From: Lepidurus packardi
Taxonomy: Eukaryota > Arthropoda > Branchiopoda > Notostraca > Triopsidae
Assembly (NCBI GenBank): GCA_023053545.1
Contig: JAKZAN010000121.1
Span: forward strand, 1-64,000
Reading direction: 5' to 3'
Length of the DNA: 64,000 nt
Positions 1 to 12,649 of this stretch are shown here, piece by piece. The notes beneath the pieces were generated by a model that worked only from the letters and a program-made list of their open reading frames with translations, was not told the origin of the DNA and searched no databases. Position 1 is the first letter of the stretch; each line of letters opens with the position of its first letter. The translations under genes and the position numbers were made by a program.

Positions 1-389
1 GAATTAATTCCTTACGGATTTAATAAATTCCTTACGGACTGAAATAATTCCTTACGGACTGAATTAATTCCCTACGGACTGAATCAATTCCTTACGGACT
101 GAATTAATTCCTTACGGACTGAATTATTTCCTTACGGACTGAATTAATTCTTTAGGATTTATTGAATTACATTCTTACTGAATTAATTTCATACGGACGG
201 AATTAATTCTTTACGGACTTAATTAATTCCTTACGGACTTAATTAATTCCTTACGTACTTAATTAATTCTTTACGGTCTGAATTAATTCCTTACGGACTG
301 AATTATTTCCTTACGGACTGAATTAATTCTTTAGGATTGATTGAATTCCTTTCTTAATGAATTAATTCCTTACGGACTGAATTAATTCC

Positions 390-460
390 TTACGGACTGA
401 ATTAATTTCATACGGACTGAATTAATTCATTACGGACTTAATTAATCGATTTCGGACTGA
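390..460 (+). repeat. TTTCATACGG / CATTACGG / ATCGATTTCGG cassette
   Basis: Three unusual units in fixed order: TTTCATACGG, then CATTACGGACTT, then AATCGATTTCGG, which carries a ClaI-type site ATCGAT. ATCGAT starts at 445, 1552, 3955, 4533, 6493, 26,423, 29,871 and 31,297; at 28,625 the copy reads CTCGAT. The copy near 2,600 keeps TTTCATACGG but lacks the ATCGAT unit, which suggests exchange inside the cassette. In this first copy the 12-bp truncated unit seen upstream of several others is replaced by a full unit. Domain A only. Confidence 0.8.
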
Positions 461-598
461 ATTAATTCCTTACGTACTGAACTTATTCCTTACGTACTGA
501 AGTTATTCCTTACGGACTGAATTAATTCCTTACGGACTGAATTAATTCCTTACGGACTGAATTAATACCTTACGGACTGAATTAAATCCTTACGGACT

Positions 599-637
599 GA
601 ATTAATTCTTCACGATTGATTGAATTCCGTTCTTACT
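599..637 (+). repeat. 39-bp marker dimer, TTCACGATT form
   Basis: The first unit reads GAATTAATTCTTCACGATT (19 bp), the second GATTGAATTCCGTTCTTACT. I found TTCACGATT starting at 609, 967, 2905, 4119, 4697, 5055, 8333, 9870, 12,101, 26,767, 28,969, 31,461 and 32,059, all in domain A. In most copies it is followed about 79 bp later by a TTTAGGATT dimer, so the two form a compound landmark for aligning higher-order repeat copies. The CCGTTCTTACT ending is mostly private to this form and to TTTAGGATT neighbours directly downstream of it. Confidence 0.85.
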
Positions 638-1470
638 GAATTAATTCCTAACGGACTGAATTATTTCCTTACGGACTGAATTAATTCTTTAGGATTGATT
701 GAATTCCGTTCTTACTGAAATAATTCCTTACGGAATGAATTAATTCCTTACGGAATGAATTAATTCCTTACGTACTGAAGTTTTTCCTTACGGACTGAAA
801 TAATTCCTTACTGACTGAAATAATTCCTTACTGACTGAATTAATTCCTTACGGACTGAACTAATTCCTTACGGACTTAATTAATTCTTTACGGTCTGAAT
901 TAATTCCGTACGGATTTAATTAATTCCTTACGGACTGAATTAATTCCTTACGGACTGAATTAATTCTTCACGATTGATTGAATTCCGTTCTTACTGAATT
1001 AATTCCTAACGGACTGAATTATTTCCTTACGGACTGAATTAATTCTTTAGGATTGATTGAATTCCGTTCTTACTGAAATAATTCCTTACGGAATGAATTA
1101 ATTCCTTACGGAATGAATTAATTCCTTACGTACTGAAGTTATTCCTTACGGATTGAATTAATTCCTTACGGACTGAATTAATTCCTCACGGACTGAATTA
1201 ATACCTTACGGACTGAATTAAATCCTTACGGACTGAATTAATTCCTTACGGACTTAATTAATTCCTTACGGACTGAATTAATTCCTTACGGATTTAATTA
1301 ATTCCTTACGGACTGAAATAATTCCTTACGGACTGAATTAATTCCCTACGGACTGAATCAATCCCTTACGGACTGAATTAATTCCTTACGGACTGAATTA
1401 TTTCCTTACGGACTGAATTAATTCTTTAGGATTGATTGAATTCCTTTCTTAATGAATTAATTCCTTACGG

Positions 1471-1495
1471 ACTGAATTAATTACTTAATTAATTC
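1471..1495 (+). repeat. 12-bp truncated monomer (8-bp deletion) family
   Basis: Here the core is cut short: a unit running CTTA or ACTTA joins directly to ATTAATTCC, removing eight bases (CGGACTGA) and leaving a 12-bp unit. The same deletion occurs near 1,481, 2,571, 6,421, 26,351, 28,551, 29,801 and 31,221, all in domain A. All are preceded by a marker dimer ending CTTTCTTAATG or TAATAAATT and followed by a TTTCATACGG-type unit (TGTCATACGG at 6,45x), so the seven descend from one event spread by duplication. Confidence 0.8.
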
Positions 1496-1594
1496 CTTAC
1501 GGACTGAATTAATTTCATACGGACTGAATTAATTCATTACGGACTTAATTAATCGATTTCGGACTGAATTAATTCATTATGGACTTAACTAATT

Positions 1595-1602
1595 CCGTAA
1601 GG
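1595..1602 (+). repeat. Core octamer reading as its own reverse complement
   Basis: The unit reads AATTCCGTAAGGAATGAATG, where the usual CCTTACGG core octamer is replaced by CCGTAAGG, its exact reverse complement. Two substitutions (T to G, C to A) would give the same result as an 8-bp flip. It sits next to CATTATGGACTTAACTAATT. I saw this octamer at only one other place, 29,914-29,921, in homologous context. Confidence 0.75.
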
Positions 1603-3510
1603 AATGAATGAATTAATTACGGACTAAGTTAATTCCTTACGGACTGAAATAATTCCTTACTGACTGAAATAATTCCTTACTGACTGAATTAATTCCTTAC
1701 GGACTGAATTAATTCCTTACGGACTGAATTAATTCCTTACGGACTGAATCAATTCCTTACGGACTGAATTAATTCCTTACGGACTGAATTAATTCCTTAC
1801 GGACTGAATTAATTCCTTACGTACTGAAGTTATTAGTTACGGATTGAATTAATTCCTTACGGACTGAATTAATTCCTTACGGACTGAATTAATACCTTAC
1901 GGACTGAATTAAATCCTTACGGACTGAATTAATTCCTTACGGACTTAATTAATTCCTTACGGACTGAATAAATTCTTTAGGATTGATTGAATTCCATTCT
2001 TACTGAATTAATTCCTTACGGACTGAATTAATTCCTTACGTACTGAAGTTATTAGTTACGGATTGAATTAATTCCTTACGGACTGAATTAATTCCTTACG
2101 GACTGAGTTAATACCTTACGGACTGAATTAAATCCTTACGGACTGAATTAATTCCTTACGGACTTAATTAATTCCTTACGGACTTAATTAATTCCTTACG
2201 GACTATATTAATTCCTTACGGACTGAATTAATTCATTACGGACTGAATCAATTCCTTACGGACTGAATTAATTCCTTACGGACTGAATTAATTCCTTACG
2301 GACTGAATCATTTCCTTACGGACTGAATTAATTCTTTAGGATTGATTGAATTCCTTTCTTACTGAATTAATTTCATACGGACGGAATTAATTCTTTACGG
2401 ACTTAATTAATTCCTTACGGACTTAATTAATTCCTTACGTACTTAATTAATTCTTTACGGTCTGAATTAATTCCTTACGGACTGAATTATTTCCTTACGG
2501 ACTGAATTAATTCTTTAGGATTGATTGAATTCCTTTCTTAATGAATTAATTCCTTACGGACTGAATTAATTCCTTAATTAATTCCTTACGGACTGAATTA
2601 ATTTCATACGGACTGAATTAATTCCTTACGGACTGAATTAATTCCTTACGGACTGAATTAATACCTTACGGACTGAATTAAATCCTTACGGACTGAATTA
2701 ATTCCTTACGGACTGAGTTAATTCCTTACGGACTGAAATAATTCCTTACTGACTGAAATAATTCCTTACTGACTGAATTAATTCCTTACGGACTGAACTA
2801 ATTCCTTACGGACTTAATTAATTCTTTACGGTCTGAATTAATTCCGTACGGATTTAATTAATTCCTTACGGACTGAATTAATTCCTTACGGACTGAATTA
2901 ATTCTTCACGATTGATTGAATTCCGTTCTTACTGAATTAATTCCTTACGGACTGAATTATTTCCTTACGGACTGAATTAATTCTTTAGGATTGATTGAAT
3001 TCCATTCTTACTGAAATAATTCCTTACGGATTGAATTAATTCCTTACGGACTGAATTAATTCCTCACGGACTGAATTAATACCTTACGGACTGAATTAAA
3101 TCCTTACGGACTGAATTAATTCCTTACGGACTTAATTAATTCCTTACGGACTGAATTAATTCCTTACGGATTTAATTAATTCCTTACGGACTGAAATAAT
3201 TCCTTACGGACTGAATTAATTCCCTACGGACTGAATCAATTCCTTACGGACTGAATTAATTCCTTACGGACTGAATTATTTCCTTACGGACTGAATTAAT
3301 TCTTTAGGATTGATTGAATTCCATTCTTACTGAATTAATTCCTTACGGACTGAACTATTTCCTTACGGACTGAATTAATTCCTTAGGATTGATTGAATTT
3401 CATTCTTACTGAAATAATTCCTTACGGACTGAATTAATACCTTACGGACTGAATTAAATCCTTACGGACTGAATTAATTCCTTACGGACTTAATTAATTC
3501 CTTACGGACT

Positions 3511-4470
3511 GAATTAATTCCTTACGGATTTAATTAATTCCTTACGGACTGAAATAATTCCTTACGGACTGAATTAATTCCCTACGGACTGAATCAATTC
3601 CTTACGGACTGAATTAATTCCTTACGGACTGAATTATTTCCTTACGGACTGAATTAATTCTTTAGGATTTATTGAATTACATTCTTACTGAATTAATTTC
3701 AAACGGACGGAATTAATTCTTTACGGACTTAATTAATTCCTTACGGACTTAATTAATTCCTTACGTACTTAATTAATTCTTTACGGTCTGAATTAATTCC
3801 TTACGGACTGAATTATTTCCTTACGGACTGAATTAATTCTTTAGGATTGATTGAATTCCTTTCTTAATGAATTAATTCCTTACGGACTGAATTAATTCCT
3901 TACGGACTGAATTAATTTCATACGGACTGAATTAATTCATTACGGACTTAATTAATCGATTTCGGACTGAATTAATTCCTTACGTACTGAACTTATTCCT
4001 TACGTACTGAAGTTATTCCTTACGGACTGAATTAATTCCTTACGGACTGAATTAATTCCTTACGGACTGAATTAATACCTTACGGACTGAATTAAATCCT
4101 TACGGACTGAATTAATTCTTCACGATTGATTGAATTCCGTTCTTACTGAATTAATTCCTAACGGACTGAATTATTTCCTTACGGACTGAATTAATTCTTT
4201 AGGATTGATTGAATTCCGTTCTTACTGAAATAATTCCTTACGGAATGAATTAATTCCTTACGGAATGAATTAATTCCTTACGTACTGAAGTTATTCCTTA
4301 CGGACTGAAATAATTCCTTACTGACTGAAATAATTCCTTACTGACTGAATTAATTCCTTACGGACTGAACTAATTCCTTACGGACTTAATTAATTCTTTA
4401 CGGTCTGAATTAATTCCGTACGGATTTAATTAATTCCTTACGGACTGAATTAATTCCTTACGGACTGAAT
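3511..4470 (+). repeat. Second copy of the 1-960 segment
   Basis: It matches 1-960 at an offset of 3,510 bp. After about 4,447 it is interrupted, relative to the first copy, by an extra 578-bp tandem copy; homology to about 960-1,430 resumes near 5,048 at an offset of 4,088. The resumed part lacks 60 bp (three units) near 5,200 but shares the private variant GAATCAATCCCTTACGG (near 1,368 and 5,389), confirming common descent. Confidence 0.78.
3870..4447 (+). repeat. 578-bp tandem duplication, copy 1
   Basis: The first of two adjacent copies. Landmarks ATCGAT (3,955), TTCACGATT (4,119) and TTTAGG (about 4,198) recur 578 bp later. The length is 29 units minus 2, matching its two 19-bp units. 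Ends lie in consensus runs and can slide by about 20-40 bp. Confidence 0.8.
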
Positions 4471-5025
4471 TAATTCCTTACGGACTGAATTAATTTCATA
4501 CGGACTGAATTAATTCATTACGGACTTAATTAATCGATTTCGGACTGAATTAATTCCTTACGTACTGAACTTATTCCTTACGTACTGAAGTTATTCCTTA
4601 CGGACTGAATTAATTCCTTACGGACTGAATTAATTCCTTACGGACTGAATTAATACCTTACGGACTGAATTAAATCCTTACGGACTGAATTAATTCTTCA
4701 CGATTGATTGAATTCCGTTCTTACGGAATTAATTCCTAACGGACTGAATTATTTCCTTACGGACTGAATTAATTCTTTAGGATTGATTGAATTCCGTTCT
4801 TACTGAAATAATTCCTTACGGAATGAATTAATTCCTTACGGAATGAATTAATTCCTTACGTACTGAAGTTATTCCTTACGGACTGAAATAATTCCTTACT
4901 GACTGAAATAATTCCTTACTGACTGAATTAATTCCTTACGGACTGAACTAATTCCTTACGGACTTAATTAATTCTTTACGGTCTGAATTAATTCCGTACG
5001 GATTTAATTAATTCCTTACGGACTG
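4448..5025 (+). repeat. 578-bp tandem duplication, copy 2
   Basis: The second copy, with ATCGAT at 4,533 and TTCACGATT at 4,697. The one clear difference from copy 1 that I noticed is TTACGGAATT in place of TTACTGAATT near 4,721. The corresponding single copy of this block lies at about 360-940, so the duplication is local and postdates the 3,510-bp one. Confidence 0.8.
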
Positions 5026-5442
5026 AATTAATTCCTTACGGACTGAATTAATTCTTCACGATTGATTGAATTCCGTTCTTACTGAATTAATTCCTAACGG
5101 ACTGAATTATTTCCTTACGGACTGAATTAATTCTTTAGGATTGATTGAATTCCGTTCTTACTGAAATAATTCCTTACGGAATGAATTAATTCCTTACGGA
5201 ATGAATTAATTCCTCACGGACTGAATTAATACCTTACGGACTGAATTAAATCCTTACGGACTGAATTAATTCCTTACGGACTTAATTAATTCCTTACGGA
5301 CTGAATTAATTCCTTACGGATTTAATTAATTCCTTACGGACTGAAATAATTCCTTACGGACTGAATTAATTCCCTACGGACTGAATCAATCCCTTACGGA
5401 CTGAATTAATTCCTTACGGACTGAATTATTTCCTTACGGACT

Positions 5443-5481
5443 GAATTAATTCTTTAGGATTGATTGAATTACATTCTTACT
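5443..5481 (+). repeat. 39-bp marker dimer, domain A form (type example)
   Basis: A 19-bp unit (GAATTAATTCTTTAGGATT) is followed by a divergent 20-bp unit beginning GATTGAATT and ending ATTCTTACT. The first unit has lost one base of the CTTACGG core; the second aligns to the consensus without gaps but with about six or seven mismatches. Most copies have GATTGAATTCC in the second unit and so create an EcoRI site (GAATTC), which the consensus lacks; this copy has GATTGAATTAC. Relatives recur through domain A, with TTTAGG starting for example at 330, 688, 1046, 2335, 3302, 5532, 13,734, 13,793, 13,852 and 13,931. Spacings of 59 and 79 bp (3 or 4 units minus 1) are common in clusters. Confidence 0.85.
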
Positions 5482-7260
5482 GAATTAATTCCTTACGGAC
5501 TGAACTATTTCCTTACGGACTGAATTAATTCTTTAGGATTGATTGAATTCCATTCTTACTGAATTAATTCCTTACGGACTGAACTATTTCCTTACGGACT
5601 GAATTAATTCCTTAGGATTGATTGAATTCCATTCTTACTGAAATAATTCCTTACGGACTGAATTAATACCTTACGGACTGAATTAAATCCTTACGGACTG
5701 AATTAATTCCTTACGGACTTAATTAATTCCTTACGGACTGAATTAATTCCTTACGGATTTAATTAATTCCTTACGGACTGAAATAATTCCTTACGGACTG
5801 AATTAATTCCTTACGGACTGAATCAATTCCTTACGGACTGAATTAATTCCTTACGGACTGAATTATTTCCTTACGGACTGAATTAATTCTTTAGGATTTA
5901 TTGAATTACATTCTTACTGAATTAATTCCTTACGGACTGAACTATTTCCGTACGGACTGAATTAATTCTTTAGGATTGATTGAATTCCATTCTTACTGAA
6001 TTAATTCCTTACAGACTGAACTATTTCCTTACGGACTGAATTAATTCCTTAGGATTGATTGAATTCCATTCTTACTGAAATAATTCCTTACGGACTGAAT
6101 TAATTCCTTACGGACTGAATCAATTCCTTACGGACTGAATCATTTCCTTACGGACTGAATTAATTCTTTAGGATTGATTGAATTCCTTTCTTACTGAATT
6201 AATTTCATACGGACGGAATTAATTCTTTACGGACTTAATTAATTCCTTACGGACTTAATTAATTCCTTACGTACTTAATTAATTCTTTACGGTCTGAATT
6301 AATTCCTTACGGACTGAATTATTTCCTTACGGACTGAATTAATTCTTTAGGATTGATTGAATTCCTTTCTTAATGAATTAATCCCTTACGGACTGAATTA
6401 ATTCCTTACGGACTGAATTAATTCCTTAATTAATTTCTTACGGACTGAATTAATGTCATACGGACTGAATTAATTCATTACGGACTTAATTAATCGATTT
6501 CGGACTGAATTAATTCCTTACGTACTGAACTTATTCCTTACGGACTGAATTAATTCCTTACGGACTGAATTAATTCCTTACGGACTGAATTAATTCCTTA
6601 CGGACTGAATTAATACCTTACGGACTGAATTAAATCCTTACGGACTGAATTAATTCCTTACGGACTGAATTAATTCCTTACGGACTGAAATAATTCCTTA
6701 CTGACTGAAATAATTCCTTACTGACTGAATTAATTCCTTACGGACTGAATTAATTCCTTACGGACTGAATTAATTCCTTACGGACTGAATTAATTCCTTA
6801 CGGACTGAATTAATTCTTTAGGATTGATTGAATTCCTTTCTTAATGAATTAATTCCTTACGGACTGAATTAATTCCTTACGGACTGAATTAATTCCTTAC
6901 GGACTGAATTAATACCTTACGGACTGAATTAATTCCTTACGTACTGAAGTTATTTCTTACGGATTGTATTATTTCCTTACGGACTGAATTAATTCCTTAC
7001 GGACTGAATTAATTCCTTACGGACTGAATCAATTCCTTACGGACTGAATTAATTCCTTACGGACTGAATTAATTCCTTACGGACTGAATTAATTCTTTAG
7101 GATTGATTGAATTCCATTCTTACTGAATTAATTCCTTACGGACTGAATTAATTCTTTAGGATTGATTGATTTCCATTTTTACTGAATTATTTCCTTACGG
7201 ACTGAATTAATTCTTTAGGATTGATTGAATTCCATTCTTACTGAAATAATTCCTTACGGA

Positions 7261-8797
7261 CTGAATTAATTCCTTACGGACTGAATCAATTCCTTACGGA
7301 CTGAATTAATTCCTTACGGACTGAATTAATTCCTTACGGACTGAATTAATACCTTACGGACTGAATTAAATCCTTACGGACTGAATTAATTCCTTACGGA
7401 CTTAATTAATTCCTTACGGACTTAATTTATTCCTTACGGACTATATTAATTCCTTACGGACTGAATTAATTCATTACGGACTGAATTAATTCCTTACGGA
7501 CTAAATTAATTCCTTACGGACTGAATTAATTCCTTACGGACGGAATTAATTCTTTACGGACTGAATTAAATCCTTACGGACTGAATTAATTCCTTACGGA
7601 CTTAATTAATTCCTTACGGACTGAATTAATTCCTTACGGATTTAATTAATTCCTTACGGACTGAAATAATTCCTTACGGACTGAATTAATTCCCTACGGA
7701 CTGAATCAATTCCTTACGGACTGAATTAATTCCTTACGGACTGAATCAATTCCTTACGGACTGAATTAATTCCTTACGGACTGAATTAATTCCTTACGGA
7801 CTGAATTAATACCTTACGGACTGAATTAAATCCTTACGGACTGAATTAATTCCTTACGGACTTAATTAATTCCTTACGGACTTAATTTATTCCTTACGGA
7901 CTGAATTAATTCCTTACGGACTAAATTAATTCCTTACGGACTGAATTAATTCCTTACGGACGGAATTAATTCTTTACGGACTTAATTAATTCCTTACGGA
8001 CTTAATGAATTCCTTACGTACTTAATTAATTCTTTACGGTCTGAATTAATTTCTTACGGACTGAATTATTTCCTTACGGACTGAATTAATTCCTTACGGA
8101 CTGAATTAATACCTTACGGACTGAATTAAATCCTTACGGACTGAATTAATTCCTTACGGACTGAATTAATTCCTTACGGACTGAAATAATTCCTTACTGA
8201 CTGAAATAATTCCTTACTGACTGAACTAATTCCTTACGGACTTAATTAATTCTTTCCGGTCTGAATTAATTCCGTACGGATTTAATTAATTCCTTACGGA
8301 CTGAATTAATTCCTTACGGACTGAATTAATTCTTCACGATTGATTGAATTCCGTTCTTACTGAATTAATTCCTTACGGACTGAATTATTTCCTTACGGAC
8401 TGAATTAATTCTTTAGGATTGATTGAATTACATTCTTACTGAAATAATTCCTTACGGAATGAATTAATTCCTTACGTACTGAAGTTATTCCTTACGGATT
8501 GAATTAATTCCTTACGGACTGAATTAATTCCTCACGGACTGAATTAATACCTTACGGACTGAATTAAATCCTTACGGACTGAATTAATTCCTTACGGACT
8601 GAAATAATTCCTTACGGACTGAATTAATTCCCTACGGACTGAATCAATTCCTTACGGACTGAATTAATTCCTTACGGACTGAATTATTTCCTTACGGACT
8701 GAATCAATTCCTTACGGACTGAATTAATTCCTTACGGACTGAATTATTTCCTTACGGACTGAATTAATTCTTTAGGATTGATTGAATTACATTCTTA
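7261..8797 (+). repeat. 1,537-bp tandem duplication, copy 1
   Basis: This segment begins with a consensus unit followed by GAATCAATTCC and ends within the partner unit of the dimer at 8,771. Its landmarks are GAATTAATAC near 7,804, a private TTTCCGGTCT unit near 8,251, TTCACGATT (8,333) and TTTAGG near 8,412. The adjacent segment repeats it at an offset of 1,537 bp. Reading both line by line I saw no base difference. The length is 77 units minus 3, and three 19-bp units are present. Confidence 0.88.
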
Positions 8798-10334
8798 CTG
8801 AATTAATTCCTTACGGACTGAATCAATTCCTTACGGACTGAATTAATTCCTTACGGACTGAATTAATTCCTTACGGACTGAATTAATACCTTACGGACTG
8901 AATTAAATCCTTACGGACTGAATTAATTCCTTACGGACTTAATTAATTCCTTACGGACTTAATTTATTCCTTACGGACTATATTAATTCCTTACGGACTG
9001 AATTAATTCATTACGGACTGAATTAATTCCTTACGGACTAAATTAATTCCTTACGGACTGAATTAATTCCTTACGGACGGAATTAATTCTTTACGGACTG
9101 AATTAAATCCTTACGGACTGAATTAATTCCTTACGGACTTAATTAATTCCTTACGGACTGAATTAATTCCTTACGGATTTAATTAATTCCTTACGGACTG
9201 AAATAATTCCTTACGGACTGAATTAATTCCCTACGGACTGAATCAATTCCTTACGGACTGAATTAATTCCTTACGGACTGAATCAATTCCTTACGGACTG
9301 AATTAATTCCTTACGGACTGAATTAATTCCTTACGGACTGAATTAATACCTTACGGACTGAATTAAATCCTTACGGACTGAATTAATTCCTTACGGACTT
9401 AATTAATTCCTTACGGACTTAATTTATTCCTTACGGACTGAATTAATTCCTTACGGACTAAATTAATTCCTTACGGACTGAATTAATTCCTTACGGACGG
9501 AATTAATTCTTTACGGACTTAATTAATTCCTTACGGACTTAATGAATTCCTTACGTACTTAATTAATTCTTTACGGTCTGAATTAATTTCTTACGGACTG
9601 AATTATTTCCTTACGGACTGAATTAATTCCTTACGGACTGAATTAATACCTTACGGACTGAATTAAATCCTTACGGACTGAATTAATTCCTTACGGACTG
9701 AATTAATTCCTTACGGACTGAAATAATTCCTTACTGACTGAAATAATTCCTTACTGACTGAACTAATTCCTTACGGACTTAATTAATTCTTTCCGGTCTG
9801 AATTAATTCCGTACGGATTTAATTAATTCCTTACGGACTGAATTAATTCCTTACGGACTGAATTAATTCTTCACGATTGATTGAATTCCGTTCTTACTGA
9901 ATTAATTCCTTACGGACTGAATTATTTCCTTACGGACTGAATTAATTCTTTAGGATTGATTGAATTACATTCTTACTGAAATAATTCCTTACGGAATGAA
10001 TTAATTCCTTACGTACTGAAGTTATTCCTTACGGATTGAATTAATTCCTTACGGACTGAATTAATTCCTCACGGACTGAATTAATACCTTACGGACTGAA
10101 TTAAATCCTTACGGACTGAATTAATTCCTTACGGACTGAAATAATTCCTTACGGACTGAATTAATTCCCTACGGACTGAATCAATTCCTTACGGACTGAA
10201 TTAATTCCTTACGGACTGAATTATTTCCTTACGGACTGAATCAATTCCTTACGGACTGAATTAATTCCTTACGGACTGAATTATTTCCTTACGGACTGAA
10301 TTAATTCTTTAGGATTGATTGAATTACATTCTTA
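8798..10334 (+). repeat. 1,537-bp tandem duplication, copy 2
   Basis: It directly abuts copy 1 and matches it without a difference that I could find, including the private TTTCCGGTCT unit (near 9,791) and TTCACGATT at 9,870. Divergence begins at once after the end, where GAACTATTTCC replaces GAATCAATTCC. A less similar third copy lies at about 10,989-12,565. Confidence 0.88.
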
Positions 10335-10988
10335 CTGAATTAATTCCTTACGGACTGAACTATTTCCTTACGGACTGAATTAATTCCTTAGGATTGATTG
10401 AATTCCATTCTTACTGAAATAATTCCTTTCGGACTGAATTAATTCCTTACGGACTGAATTAATTCCTTACGGACTGAATTAATTCTTTAGGATTGATTGA
10501 ATTCCTTTCTTAATGAATTAATTCCTTACGGACTGAATTAATTCCTTACGGACTGAATTAATTCCTTACGGACTGAATTAATACCTTACGGACTGAATTA
10601 ATTCCTTACGTACTGAAGTTATTTCTTACGGATTGTATTATTTCCTTACGGACTGAATTAATTCCTTACGGACTGAATTAATTCCTTACGGACTGAATCA
10701 ATTCCTTACGGACTGAATTAATTCCTTACGGACTGAATTAATTCCTTACGGACTGAATTAATTCTTTAGGATTGATTGAATTCCATTCTTACTGAATTAA
10801 TTCCTTACGGACTGAATTAATTCTTTAGGATTGATTGAATTCCATTCTTACTGAATTAATTCCTTACGGACTGAATTAATTCTTTAGGATTGATTGAATT
10901 CCATTTTTACTGAATTATTTCCTTACGGACTGAATTAATTCTTTAGGATTGATTGAATTCCATTCTTACTGAAATATTTCCTTACGGA

Positions 10989-12565
10989 CTGAATTAATTC
11001 CTTACGGACTGAATCAATTCCTTACGGACTGAATTAATTCCTTACGGACTGAATTAATTCCTTACGGACTGAATTAATACCTTACGGACTGAATTAAATC
11101 CTTACGGACTGAATTAATTCCTTACGGACTTAATTAATTCCTTACGGACTTAATTTATTCCTTACGGACTATATTAATTCCTTACGGACTGAATTAATTC
11201 ATTACGGACTGAATTAATTCCTTACGGACTAAATTAATTCCTTACGGACTGAATTAATTCCTTACGGACGGAATTAATTCTTTACGGACTGAATTAAATC
11301 CTTACGGACTGAATTAATTCCTTACGGACTTAATTAATTCCTTACGGACTGAATTAATTCCTTACGGATTTAATTAATTCCTTACGGACTGAAATAATTC
11401 CTTACGGACTGAATTAATTCCCTACGGACTGAATCAATTCCTTACGGACTGAATTAATTCCTTACGGACTGAATCAATTCCTTACGGACTGAATTAATTC
11501 CTTACGGACTGAATTAATTCCTTACGGACTGAATTAATACCTTACGGACTGAATTAAATCCTTACGGACTGAATTAATTCCTTACGGACTTAATTAATTC
11601 CTTACGGACTTAATTTATTCCTTACGGACTATATTAATTCCTTACGGACTGAATTAATTCATTACGGACTGAATTAATTCCTTACGGACTAAATTAATTC
11701 CTTACGGACTGAATTAATTCCTTACGGACGGAATTAATTCTTTACGGACTTAATTAATTCCTTACGGACTTAATGAATTCCTTACGTACTTAATTAATTC
11801 TTTACGGTCTGAATTAATTTCTTACGGACTGAATTATTTCCTTACGGACTGAATTAATTCCTTACGGACTGAATTAATACCTTACGGACTGAATTAAATC
11901 CTTACGGACTGAATTAATTCCTTACGGACTGAATTAATTCCTTACGGACTGAAATAATTCCTTACTGACTGAAATAATTCCTTACTGACTGAACTAATTC
12001 CTTACGGACTTAATTAATTCTTTACGGTCTGAATTAATTCCGTACGGATTTAATTAATTCCTTACGGACTGAATTAATTCCTTACGGACTGAATTAATTC
12101 TTCACGATTGATTGAATTCCGTTCTTACTGAATTAATTCCTTACGGACTGAATTATTTCCTTACGGACTGAATTAATTCTTTAGGATTGATTGAATTCCA
12201 TTCTTACTGAAATAATTCCTTACGGAATGAATTAATTCCTTACGTACTGAAGTTATTCCTTACGGATTGAATTAATTCCTTACGGACTGAATTAATTCCT
12301 CACGGACTGAATTAATACCTTACGGACTGAATTAAATCCTTACGGACTGAATTAATTCCTTACGGACTGAAATAATTCCTTACGGACTGAATTAATTCCC
12401 TACGGACTGAATCAATTCCTTACGGACTGAATTAATTCCTTACGGACTGAATTATTTCCTTACGGACTGAATCAATTCCTTACGGACTGAATTAATTCCT
12501 TACGGACTGAATTATTTCCTTACGGACTGAATTAATTCTTTAGGATTGATTGAATTACATTCTTA
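10989..12565 (+). repeat. Third, diverged copy of the 1,537-bp segment
   Basis: Homologous to 8,798-10,334 at an offset of 2,191 bp up to about 11,600 and 2,231 bp beyond, owing to two added units (ACTATATTAATTCC and CATTACGG) near 11,629. It reads TTTACGGTCT where copies 1 and 2 both have TTTCCGGTCT, so that change arose before the perfect tandem duplication but after separation of this copy. TTCACGATT lies at 12,101. Confidence 0.75.
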
Positions 12566-12649
12566 CTGAATTAATTCCTTACGGACTGAACTATTTCCTT
12601 ACGGACTGAATTAATTCCTTAGGATTGATTGAATTCCATTCTTACTGAA

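Larger units (their letters stand above)
1..960 (+). repeat. Segment repeated at 3,511-4,470
   Basis: The first approximately 960 bp recur at an offset of exactly 3,510 bp, including the marker order TTTAGGATT (151, 330), ATCGAT (445), TTCACGATT (609) and TTTAGG (688). I noticed about three differences: TAATAAATT versus TAATTAATT near 24, CATACGG versus CAAACGG near 190, and TTTTTCC versus TTATTCC near 781. The offset fits 177 units of 20 bp minus 14 bases for fourteen 19-bp units and minus 16 for two 12-bp units. The left limit of the copy is unknown because the window starts here. Confidence 0.8.

Noticed and set aside
151-160. Telomere repeat (TTAGG) inside TTTAGGATT
   Set aside because: The motif occurs once per marker dimer and never in tandem; TTTATGATT and TTCACGATT relatives show it is just a variant of the CTTACGG core.
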